Assembly (NCBI RefSeq): GCF_002803155.1
Contig: NZ_NNBP01000005.1
Coordinates: 124,001 to 188,000, forward strand
Direction of reading: 5' to 3'
Source of the DNA: Streptomyces sp. CB02959
GTDB taxonomy: Bacteria; Actinomycetota; Actinomycetes; Streptomycetales; Streptomycetaceae
DNA length: 64,000 bases
Part shown: one piece after another, positions 7,712-14,735 of the stretch
Numbering within the stretch: position 1 is the stretch's first letter
Layout of the letters: every line of letters starts with the position of its first letter
Made by a program: the position numbers and the translations under genes
The notes under the pieces: model-generated
What the model saw: only the letters and a program-made list of their open reading frames with translations
Databases searched by the model: none
Told to the model about the DNA's origin: nothing

Positions 7712-7857
7712 TCCGGACGGCCTCCGAGCTGTTCTTGATGCTTGTCGATCGCTTCTTTCAACCTCTCGGCCTGCGCCAGGAGGTCTTGAACGGTGGGTCG
7801 CTTCACGGTCTCCGCCTGCTCGGTGGGGTCGCCGGTGGGCTGTGCGTCACCGCTCAT
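7708..7857 (-). CDS. Hypothetical 49-residue coiled-coil protein
   Basis: Acidic N-terminus, then a heptad-like helix (VQDLLAQAERLKEAIDKHQE). GGAGG lies 11 nt before the ATG. The stop overlaps the next ATG. It could be a dimerising partner of the neighbouring small proteins. Unknown function. Confidence 0.65.
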   Translation of the reverse strand: MSGDAQPTGDPTEQAETVKRPTVQDLLAQAERLKEAIDKHQEQLGGRPE

Positions 7858-7929
7858 CAGCGCGCCCCTCCTGCCCCCGCTCGGCCCCCGCCGGATCCGC
7901 GCTGGGTGCCGGCGGATCGGCCGGGGAGG

Positions 7930-8121
7930 TCACGCCAAACCGCCGTAGTGGAGCCACGTCTCCCATGCACTGGTGTCCCAGGCACGAACGTCTCCCCTCC
8001 GCGCCTGGAACTCCCTTGCCTCCTTCGGAGCGGGCTTGACCTTGGTGGTCGCCCGCACGTTCACCGACTGCGAGCGCGGACCAGCGGTGGACGTGTGGCG
8101 CAGGTGTGGTGCAGGGGGCAT
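7930..8121 (-). CDS. Hypothetical 63-residue protein, first gene of small operon
   Basis: GGAGG lies 8 nt before the ATG. The C-terminal part WDTSAWETWLHYGGLA is rich in aromatics and looks like a genuine folded segment, while the N-terminus is basic. It is divergent from the XRE-TPR regulator gene, which probably controls it. A 10-bp-stem hairpin lies in its 5' leader. Confidence 0.55.
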   Translation of the reverse strand: MPPAPHLRHTSTAGPRSQSVNVRATTKVKPAPKEAREFQARRGDVRAWDTSAWETWLHYGGLA

Positions 8122-8155
8122 CGGGTGACCCTCCAGACGGATCGCTGCTGAGTGC

Positions 8156-8187
8156 GGGCCGGCCCTGGACGGAGGTAGGGCCGGCCC
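8156..8187 (-). promoter_or_regulatory. Hairpin in 5' leader of small-gene operon
   Basis: Two copies of the self-complementary GGGCCGGCCC (8156-8165, 8178-8187), 12 nt apart, form a strong stem just upstream of the first minus-strand gene. It may be an attenuator or mRNA-stabilising structure. Confidence 0.45.
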
Positions 8188-8339
8188 ACGGTGCCGCTGT
8201 GGCGCTCACTGCCCACCTGACCTTTGGCTTCCGGATTCACGGAGCCGTGAGCTAGGAGGCCGCAATGGCATGCGTCCAGTTGAACGGCTGTCGGGCGGCG
8301 AGTGGGAGGAAAGAAGGCAGGGTTTCTGCTTGCACGCAC

Positions 8340-8353
8340 CCGGAAATTTCCGG
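8340..8353. promoter_or_regulatory. Palindromic operator candidate CCGGAAATTTCCGG
   Basis: A perfect 14-bp palindrome in the divergent promoter region, centred about 50 bp before the regulator start. A degenerate second copy (CCGGAAATTCCC) covers the start codon region at about 8401-8412, 60 bp downstream. The position over the likely -35 region and the AT-rich centre in GC-rich DNA suggest an autoregulatory binding site of the XRE-TPR protein. Confidence 0.5.
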
Positions 8354-8397
8354 TTCCAGCGCAGCCAGCCGGCGGTCACCTGGCTACTGTGAGTTGG

Positions 8398-9648
8398 GTG
8401 ACCGGAAATTCCCGCCTGAAGGGCGCGATGAAGCAACTCGGGCTTACCCAGCGCGAGTTGGCGAAGGCACTGAACGCGCATCTGCGCGCCGCCGGTGAGT
8501 ACGACACAGTGAGTGAGCGCACAGTTCGGACGTGGCTGACCGGAAAGTCGGCCTGGCCGCGCAAGGCGAAGCGACGGGCATTGGAGGGAGTATTCCGATG
8601 CCCTGTCGAGGAGTTGGGCTTCACCCCGCCAGCCTCGAACGCACGCCCGAAGGAGGACTCAAGCGTGTTCCGCCGCACCTTCGTCACTTCGACCTTTGGC
8701 GCCGCAGCCTCACCTCTGCTTGGTTCACGGCAATCCACTGTTGGCGCATCCGACGTGGCTCGCCTCCGGGCGGGTCTCGACTCATTGACCGCGTTGGACG
8801 ACCGGCGCGGCGGGCATTCGGAATTGGAGGAGGCAGCGCTAGACGGGGCCCGCAAAGCAGTTGAGCTCCAGAAGGGCTCCGCCTCTCAGCGAATCAGGTT
8901 GCGTTTGTTCAGCCTGGCCGCCAGCTATAGCGCAGCCGCGGCTTGGTCATGCATCGATCTACGCCAGCTCGACCGGGCGCAGGTGCACCTCAACGAGGCG
9001 CTGCGGTTGGCCGGGATGGCTCAAGACTCGACAGCTCAGGTGCAGGTCTGGAACGCCACCGCGATGCTTGCTCACCAACGACGCGATCACGGCGGAGCGG
9101 TGGCAGCAGCCCAGGCTGCGCAGGCACTCAGCGCCACCCGGCGTGATCCGATGGTGGCCTCGCTCGCCCATGCCCGTACGGCCCTCGGCCACTCCAACCT
9201 CAGGGACGGAACGGCTGCTCTGCGCTCCCTCCGCTATGCGGAATCGGCACTTTCGAAGGCGCACCCCGAACCACGGCCAGCATGGTTGCAGTTCTACGGC
9301 GCCGCAGAGCTGCACGCTTTGACCGCTATTGTCCTTGACAGGCTAGGGGAACATGCTGCCGCCGAGGCGGCCTCCTACAGAGCGCTCTCCGCTCTGCCGG
9401 ATCACTTCCGCCGCAACCGGGCCCTGGCCACCACGAGACTTGCTCTCGCGCAACTCCATCAGGGCGAAGTGGAACAAGGGTGCGCAACCACTGAGCAGGT
9501 CTTCGCCCTAATGGCGGGTGCGCCGCTGCCGGCGCGTATGCGCTCCCTGCTTGGGGACTTCTACCGCGATCTCCTCACACTTGCGCCGAACGCAGCAACA
9601 GCGCGAGCGTGGGGCGACCGATACCGCAGCGAATGGAGCACCACGTGA
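8398..9648 (+). CDS. XRE-family regulator with TPR-like C-terminal domain
   Basis: 416 residues from the GTG at 8398. Residues about 8-65 form a helix-turn-helix (LTQRELAKALN...VSERTVRTWLTG). The rest is a long array of helical pairs like tetratricopeptide repeats, often seen in Streptomyces regulators that sense small molecules or peptides. A TACTGT box (8385-8390) lies 8 nt before the GTG, so the transcript may be leaderless. The ATG at 8425 is an alternative start. It shares a divergent promoter with the small-gene operon and is coupled to the downstream GNAT gene by a 4-nt overlap. Confidence 0.8.
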   Translation: MTGNSRLKGAMKQLGLTQRELAKALNAHLRAAGEYDTVSERTVRTWLTGKSAWPRKAKRRALEGVFRCPVEELGFTPPASNARPKEDSSVFRRTFVTSTFGAAASPLLGSRQSTVGASDVARLRAGLDSLTALDDRRGGHSELEEAALDGARKAVELQKGSASQRIRLRLFSLAASYSAAAAWSCIDLRQLDRAQVHLNEALRLAGMAQDSTAQVQVWNATAMLAHQRRDHGGAVAAAQAAQALSATRRDPMVASLAHARTALGHSNLRDGTAALRSLRYAESALSKAHPEPRPAWLQFYGAAELHALTAIVLDRLGEHAAAEAASYRALSALPDHFRRNRALATTRLALAQLHQGEVEQGCATTEQVFALMAGAPLPARMRSLLGDFYRDLLTLAPNAATARAWGDRYRSEWSTT

Positions 9649-10172
9649 CCGCGACCATAGAGCTACGCAGGTACGCGCACGACGACCTCGACACGATCCG
9701 CGACGTCCTGCTCGGCGTTCATGCTGACGCCTATGCAGCGGAGATGGATGACCCCTTCAATCAGCGGTTTCCATGGTTCGTGAACCACTGGGGTGGTCAC
9801 CTCGGGTTCGCTTGTGTCATCGCGTACGACGGTTCGGAGCCGGTCGGCTTCGCCTACGGGGCGCCGGCCACCGATGGACGCGAATGGTGGCGTGAGCACC
9901 TCGCTCCGGTTCCGACCGATCCTTCGACCTTCGCGGTGTCGGAGCTGATGGTGCGGGTGAAATGGCGTAAGCAGGGTCTTTCCGAACGCCTGCACGAGGC
10001 CCTGCTGGGCACTCGGGACGAAGCCCTGGCTGTTCTGTTGGTGGATACCACTCACCCCAAGGTTCAGTCTCTCTACGAGTCGTGGAAGTACCGGAAGGTT
10101 GGAGAACGACAGCCGTTTCCTGACTCGCCGAGGTTCGCGGTGATGGTTCGTGATCTGAAGGAAGCCCCGTAG
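9645..10172 (+). CDS. GNAT-family N-acetyltransferase
   Basis: 175 residues from the GTG overlapping the regulator stop (GTGA), with GGAG about 8 nt upstream. Has the GNAT core: substrate-binding N-terminus, VSELMVRVKWRKQGLSERLHEAL (acetyl-CoA loop around residues 103-121) and the late DTTHPKVQSLYESWKYRKVG strand-helix. It resembles RimI-like enzymes acting on small molecules. The substrate is unknown. The pairing with a regulator suggests modification of a compound that the regulator senses. Confidence 0.8.
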   Translation: MTATIELRRYAHDDLDTIRDVLLGVHADAYAAEMDDPFNQRFPWFVNHWGGHLGFACVIAYDGSEPVGFAYGAPATDGREWWREHLAPVPTDPSTFAVSELMVRVKWRKQGLSERLHEALLGTRDEALAVLLVDTTHPKVQSLYESWKYRKVGERQPFPDSPRFAVMVRDLKEAP

Positions 10173-10191
10173 CGCCGCGGAAACACAAAGC

Positions 10192-10224
10192 GCCCCCGCT
10201 CCGGCACCTGGCCGGAGCGGGGGC
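10192..10224 (-). terminator. Bidirectional terminator at end of late operon
   Basis: A perfect 13-bp stem (10192-10204, 10212-10224) with a 7-nt loop between two convergent genes. In the minus direction it is followed by GCGCTTTGTGTTTCC, a T-rich tail, so it ends the late lytic transcript and separates the cargo from it. Confidence 0.85.
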
Positions 10225-10252
10225 ACTGCGATATTTCAGTGTCGGATTCGCA

Positions 10253-10531
10253 CTACGGCTGGGGCAGATCGGGCGTTCGCTGGTCGAGGCCTTCGGCCCC
10301 ACTGGCGGCTGCCGTCTCGGTGATGCCCGGCCCCGGCTTGCCCGTGCTGGCCGTGGCGAGAGAGGTGACGACGGAGAGCACTGCGGCTATGGCTGCCAGG
10401 GTGAGGCTGTGTGCCCAGGGGAGGGTGAGCAGATCTGCGGTGTCGAGGCCGAGTGCTGCCAGGAGGGTCTGTGCGAAGGTGCGGACGGCGCGTTCGGAGG
10501 TGGCGAGCCAGAAGGCTTTGGTCGTGATCAT
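10253..10531 (-). CDS. Phage holin (r1t-type)
   Basis: 92 residues beginning MITTKAFWLATSERAVRTFAQTLLAALG, the usual start of actinophage r1t-type holins (compare Pfam Phage_r1t_holin). Two hydrophobic segments are visible (about 16-32 and 43-62) before a polar tail. It lies right after the endolysin gene, as usual. It would permeabilise the cytoplasmic membrane to release the endolysin. Confidence 0.85.
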   Translation of the reverse strand: MITTKAFWLATSERAVRTFAQTLLAALGLDTADLLTLPWAHSLTLAAIAAVLSVVTSLATASTGKPGPGITETAAASGAEGLDQRTPDLPQP

Positions 10532-10548
10532 GATGAGGGACTCCTGAT

Positions 10549-11484
10549 TCAGTCGGTGACGGCGAAGCCGGCGTACTTTGCGAGAGCGGTGAGGGACTTG
10601 CGGCCGGGGATCCCATCGGCGTCGCGACCGGTGTAGCCGAGACGCCGCTGCCACGCGGCGTACGCCGCGATCGTCTTGGTTCCGTACGAGCCGTCGGCCC
10701 ACTTCGCGGGGAGCAGTCCGGCGGCGAGCAGCCCGTACTCCACCCGTCGGACCTCCTCCGGGTAGGTGGCGTGACCCTGCTGCGCGTCCGGGTCCTTGCG
10801 GGCGGCTTCCTGGAGGTGGGCGAGGCTGACGCGCGGCACCACGGGGATCCCGCCGTGATCCTCGGCATTCGCGTCGGAGGTCTTGGTGGTGAGCCGATTG
10901 GCGACGCGGTTGCGCAGGTCCGGCATCTCGAACCCGCGGGGATCTGTCTTGGTGGCGGTCCACTCCTTGTGGCCGATCACCGACTTCGCGGTCCATCCGT
11001 GGGCCCGGCAGATGGCGGTGGCGACGCGTTCGATGGCGTCGAGCTGCTCGGCCGGCCACGGGTCGTGGCCGTCCCCGAGGTTGATGCACTCGAAGCCGTA
11101 GAAGTGGCGGTTGCCGTCGGTGTTGTCGCTCCTCGGCCGCGGCGGGGCGGTCGCGTAGTCCTCGGAAATGACGGCGTCCAGCACGGTGCCGTCGCCGGTG
11201 CCGGCATGGTTGGCCCGGCCGTTGCCGACGAGGTGAACGGCGCCGTTCTTGTCGATGACGCCGTGGCACAGGGGGCCGGGCAGGTCGTCGTAGCCGGACC
11301 AGCACATGGAGACGGAGGAGTCCGTGCCGCGGGTGACGGTGTGGTGGATGACCACGCCGTGCACTGGCCCCCACGGGCCGTGTCCGGCCCTGTTGTGGGC
11401 GCGCCATCCGGGGTGTTCGACGACGTTGACGCCTTCCTTTCGGAGGGCGGTGATGAAGTCGTCGGCGGTCAGTGGTGTGGCCAT
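10549..11484 (-). CDS. Endolysin: N-acetylmuramoyl-L-alanine amidase
   Basis: 311 residues. The N-terminal 180 residues form an Amidase_2/PGRP zinc domain: HGVVIHHTV (zinc histidine near 47-48), NHAGTG, FYGFECINLGDG, and GHKEWTATKTDPRG with the second zinc histidine and the catalytic region. The C-terminal part has a peptidoglycan-binding-like repeat (YGTKTIAAYAAWQRRLGYTGRDADGIPG). It cleaves the glycan-peptide amide bond during lysis. The start at 11484 has GGAG about 10 nt upstream. The longer in-frame extension is not protein-like. Confidence 0.92.
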   Translation of the reverse strand: MATPLTADDFITALRKEGVNVVEHPGWRAHNRAGHGPWGPVHGVVIHHTVTRGTDSSVSMCWSGYDDLPGPLCHGVIDKNGAVHLVGNGRANHAGTGDGTVLDAVISEDYATAPPRPRSDNTDGNRHFYGFECINLGDGHDPWPAEQLDAIERVATAICRAHGWTAKSVIGHKEWTATKTDPRGFEMPDLRNRVANRLTTKTSDANAEDHGGIPVVPRVSLAHLQEAARKDPDAQQGHATYPEEVRRVEYGLLAAGLLPAKWADGSYGTKTIAAYAAWQRRLGYTGRDADGIPGRKSLTALAKYAGFAVTD

Positions 11485-11501
11485 GAGGCAGCTCCTTCGG
11501 T

Positions 11502-11639
11502 CTACGGCTTGTTGTCGGGGGCGGTGTCCGGCTGCGCGGGCTCGTCGGTGGGCGGGGCCGGGAGGCGGCCGCGGATGTCTCGGACGTCCTCTTCCAGGCG
11601 CCGGATGCGGTCCAGCAGGTCGGGCGGGATCACGGCCAT
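11502..11639 (-). CDS. Small coiled-coil protein between tail and lysis genes
   Basis: 45 residues: a short helix with heptad spacing (LLDRIRRLEEDVRDIRGRL), then a proline-rich tail. It starts 5 nt after the preceding tail gene ends. Similar tiny helical proteins often sit between tail-tip and lysin genes in actinophages. Unknown role. Confidence 0.7.
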   Translation of the reverse strand: MAVIPPDLLDRIRRLEEDVRDIRGRLPAPPTDEPAQPDTAPDNKP

Positions 11640-11644
11640 GGGCG

Positions 11645-12775
11645 TTAGTCCTCTTCGGCGGGGGCGAGGTCGGCGCTGCCGGTGGCGGCGTCGAGGAGGA
11701 GGGTGGCGGTCTCGGCCTGGCCGCGGTCCGCGGCGCGGACGGTGATGCCGATGACGCGGTAGCGGCCGGCGAAGCCGGTGGGCGACCACACGTCGGCGAT
11801 GCGCAGGCGGATGGTGGTGCCGAGGATGGCGGGGGTGAGGCGGGCAGCTTCGAGGTCGACTGTGATCTCCGGGACGACTGCGCGGGTCGCTGCTTCCTGG
11901 AGGTCCGCGGCGGCGTGGGCGTCGAGCACCGGTGCGCTGGACACGCTGGTGTAATCGCTGGTGCCGTCGAGTCGGGGCCAGCCGGCCTCGATGGCACCGG
12001 TGACCTGCAACAGCTTTGACATCAAAGGCCGGTTGCTGCTGGCGCTGGTCGCGCCACGGGATTGCCAGTGGGTGGCGCGGACGGTGGCGTCGTACGGGAA
12101 GCTGTACGCGGTGACCGGGCCGGGGTAGTCGAGGATGGTCTCTGCCGGCCCCCGGCTGCTAGTGATCCTCGGGTGCCCGAGTTGGAGTTCCTTGATCCGC
12201 TCGCCGGTGTCGTTGCGGTAGCAGCGGATGCGCCACTCGAAGCCGTTTTGCACGGCGGCGAGTTGGTCGAGGAGGTCCCTGATCTTGGGCAGGTCGTACC
12301 GGCCGTACTTCCGTGTCCGCGTCACGCCGGAGGTGCCCTGGCTGAGGCGGATGCCGATGTCGCCGCCGGCGCTGGCCTGGGCGTAGCCGACCAGGCGTCG
12401 GGCGATCTCGAATTGCTCCACTTCCGTGGCGGTGAAGTCGTAGGTGAGCAGCCGGTGGTCGAGGTAGCTGTCGAGTGTGGCCGCCTGGATTTCCGCCTTC
12501 GCCGGCGCCCCGCGGCCGGTGGAGCTGACGGTGACGGTCCAGGCGATGCCGCCCCACCAGATCACGCCGTCGCGCTCGATCCAGACCATGGTGCGGCCGG
12601 GAACGACCGCTGCCCGGATCCGGTCTGCCGTGCCGCGATCTGGGGCGGCGAGGGTGCCGCTCAGGGTGCCGGTCTTGCCGATGTAGTCCTCGAAGCTGAC
12701 GCTGGAGATGGGCAGGGAGTCCAGGACTTGATCGGTGCGCAGGTCGCAGAACAGGGCCCGGTAGGAGGCGGTCAT
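11645..12775 (-). CDS. Minor tail protein (tail tip / baseplate hub-like)
   Basis: 376 residues, acidic, mostly beta, beginning MTASYRALFCDLRTDQVLDSLPISS and containing WIERDGVIWWGGIAWT, a pattern I associate with actinophage tail proteins of the hub type located after Dit. No catalytic domain seen. It is the last of three tip genes. It probably forms part of the distal tail complex that contacts the cell envelope. Confidence 0.75.
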   Translation of the reverse strand: MTASYRALFCDLRTDQVLDSLPISSVSFEDYIGKTGTLSGTLAAPDRGTADRIRAAVVPGRTMVWIERDGVIWWGGIAWTVTVSSTGRGAPAKAEIQAATLDSYLDHRLLTYDFTATEVEQFEIARRLVGYAQASAGGDIGIRLSQGTSGVTRTRKYGRYDLPKIRDLLDQLAAVQNGFEWRIRCYRNDTGERIKELQLGHPRITSSRGPAETILDYPGPVTAYSFPYDATVRATHWQSRGATSASSNRPLMSKLLQVTGAIEAGWPRLDGTSDYTSVSSAPVLDAHAAADLQEAATRAVVPEITVDLEAARLTPAILGTTIRLRIADVWSPTGFAGRYRVIGITVRAADRGQAETATLLLDAATGSADLAPAEED

Positions 12776-12787
12776 TTCCCCTCCTCA

Positions 12788-13792
12788 TCAGGCGGAGTAC
12801 ATGACGCCGTGGAAGCTCACCCAGGGCGGGGTGCTGGAACTGTCGGTCACCAACGTCGCGGTGCCGTTGCTGAGGAAGTCGATTTTCAGGGCGAGAGTTT
12901 TGCTGTCGGCGGCGGAGCAGGCCACGGCGAGGGAGCGCAGGCCGGTGGGCCGGGCGGTGGTCGGCAGCGCGCTGGTGAGGAACGCGCCGCCGCGGGCGGG
13001 AGCACCGCTGCGGTAGGTGACGTTCATCCCGCCGCGCCACTGAACAAGGCGCGTCCCGACGAGTTCGACGACCCGGTACTCCACGTTCCCGTTGGAGTTG
13101 CCGTTGTGGCTGTACCCGGCGGCCAGCGGTGCCTTCGTCCAGGTGATCAGTTCAGTCGCCATGCCGACCCAGGCTGAGCCGCTCCACCGCTGGAGGCCGG
13201 AGCGGTCGCGGTACTGCGCCCGGTAGGTGCCCGGCGCATCGGGGTTGGGGTTGATACCGCCGACGGAGACGGTGGGACGGCGTAGGTCGGTGGTGGCAGT
13301 GCGGAAGTCGATACCGCCTCCACCGGCCGAAGCCCCGGCGGGAACGGCGACGCGGTAGAGCGGCAGGGCGCCGGCGGGAAGCGGCGGCGGGGTCGGGGCG
13401 GCGGCCGGCGTGCCGGGGATGATTTCGGCGGTGGCCAGCACCTGCCCGGACTCGTCGTAGGCACCGTCGTAGACGCGAAGGACGATGACGTCGAGCCGGG
13501 GGTTGGCCGCGTCGCCGTCAGTGAAGATCAGGGCCTCGGGGGCGGTGATGACGACCGGGTACGCACCCTGGATATCAGTGCCTTGCACGACGGCACGGCC
13601 GGGGCCGAGAGTGACGCCCATGGGGCCGGTGATCCCAAGGTCGAACGGGGCGCCGCCCGGGATCACACCGGAGAGGGTCGTGAGTTCCCCGGCCGGCGTC
13701 ATGGTTCCGAGGGGGGTGAGGCGGGAGTCATTGCGGGTCTGCCCGCCCGCGGGATCCCCGCGGTTGGTCAGCCACGCCGCGCGTACGGTCAT
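12788..13792 (-). CDS. Minor tail protein, receptor-binding candidate
   Basis: 334 residues. The N-terminal half resembles a baseplate attachment domain (TLSGVIPGGAPFDLGITGPMG region). A proline-rich linker (about 126-142) leads to a glycine-rich beta C-terminus with SGLQRWSGSAWVG, similar to tip and fibre proteins. No separate long fibre gene exists in this prophage, so this and the next gene are the best receptor-binding candidates. Confidence 0.7.
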   Translation of the reverse strand: MTVRAAWLTNRGDPAGGQTRNDSRLTPLGTMTPAGELTTLSGVIPGGAPFDLGITGPMGVTLGPGRAVVQGTDIQGAYPVVITAPEALIFTDGDAANPRLDVIVLRVYDGAYDESGQVLATAEIIPGTPAAAPTPPPLPAGALPLYRVAVPAGASAGGGGIDFRTATTDLRRPTVSVGGINPNPDAPGTYRAQYRDRSGLQRWSGSAWVGMATELITWTKAPLAAGYSHNGNSNGNVEYRVVELVGTRLVQWRGGMNVTYRSGAPARGGAFLTSALPTTARPTGLRSLAVACSAADSKTLALKIDFLSNGTATLVTDSSSTPPWVSFHGVMYSA

Positions 13793-13820
13793 GAAGGGCC
13801 TCTCTTCGGGAAGGGGCGGG

Positions 13821-14729
13821 TTACCACCAGGCAGAGCGCCACAGGACCGTCAGGGCGCCGGTGTCGGTGAACTCCTCGGCGCGGAAGGTGAGCAGCGTCT
13901 CGCCCGGCGGGAGGGTGAAGGCGCGCTCCGGGCTGCTGCGGTAGGTGGCTGTGTATAGGCGTGGGGCGGTGTCGTTGAGGGTGACGGTGCCCTCGCGGGT
14001 GTCGATGACGAGGCGGTCGGTGTCAGCGAGGGTGATGTCGTATTCAAGGACGGCACCGGTCGCCGCGTTGATGACCGCCGGTCGGCGGACGGGGCCGGTG
14101 ATGGCGAGAACGGGGTAGGTGTCTGCGTCGCCGGCGTTGTCGATGCCGACGGCGCCGGGGGTGGCGCTGCCGCCCCAGTCCAGTTCCCATTCCGCGCCCG
14201 GCGGCGGATCGGCCTCGGCCTCATGCCAGTCGAGGCCGGGCTCCGGGGCGGGAAGGCCGGTGCGGGCAACCTGCTCGGCCACCTCGTACCGGCGGGGATC
14301 GGAGCACGTCCATTCGACCGACCCGCTGGGGTTGCCCCAGGTGTACTTCCGGTCGGCCGGTAGCGCACGGCGGGTCACCCGGCCCCACAACAGGTGTCGG
14401 GCTCCGGCCAGTTGGATGATGAGCGGCGATTCCTCCTGCCGGACTGCGGTGGCCCGCCGCAGCCCTTCGAGTATCTCGGGCAGGCCGGCCGTGCCGCGGC
14501 CGTCATCAATGAGGAAGTCGAAGCCCAGCACCCGTGGGCCAGACAGTAGTTGGCCGGGCCACGCCCCGTGGGCGGACGGCATGGCCACGGAGGCGTCGTC
14601 CAGGTCGGGGAGGTCGTCCCAGCCGGTGAGCTGCCGACCGTGGATATGCGTGCCCTCCCCCATGAGGTACGTGCCGAACTGGATCTGCCCGTCATTGCTG
14701 ACCAGCACTTCGGCGGGCGCTGCGCGCAT
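13821..14729 (-). CDS. Distal tail protein (Dit-like)
   Basis: 302 residues, directly after the tape measure gene, the standard Dit position. The sequence has the siphovirus tail-component look: N-terminal strand-rich ring domain with SGPRVLGFDFLIDD, central WTCSDPRRYEV, and a C-terminal galectin-like half (PVLAITGPVRRPAVINAATG). It would form the hub between tail tube and tip proteins. Confidence 0.82.
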   Translation of the reverse strand: MRAAPAEVLVSNDGQIQFGTYLMGEGTHIHGRQLTGWDDLPDLDDASVAMPSAHGAWPGQLLSGPRVLGFDFLIDDGRGTAGLPEILEGLRRATAVRQEESPLIIQLAGARHLLWGRVTRRALPADRKYTWGNPSGSVEWTCSDPRRYEVAEQVARTGLPAPEPGLDWHEAEADPPPGAEWELDWGGSATPGAVGIDNAGDADTYPVLAITGPVRRPAVINAATGAVLEYDITLADTDRLVIDTREGTVTLNDTAPRLYTATYRSSPERAFTLPPGETLLTFRAEEFTDTGALTVLWRSAWW

Positions 14730-14735
14730 ACCGGA

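Noticed and set aside
10771..11745. Long plus-strand frame opposite the endolysin
   Set aside because: Its translation is the Gly/Val/Ala-rich pattern of an antisense shadow of the amidase gene. No ribosome site, no recognisable domain.
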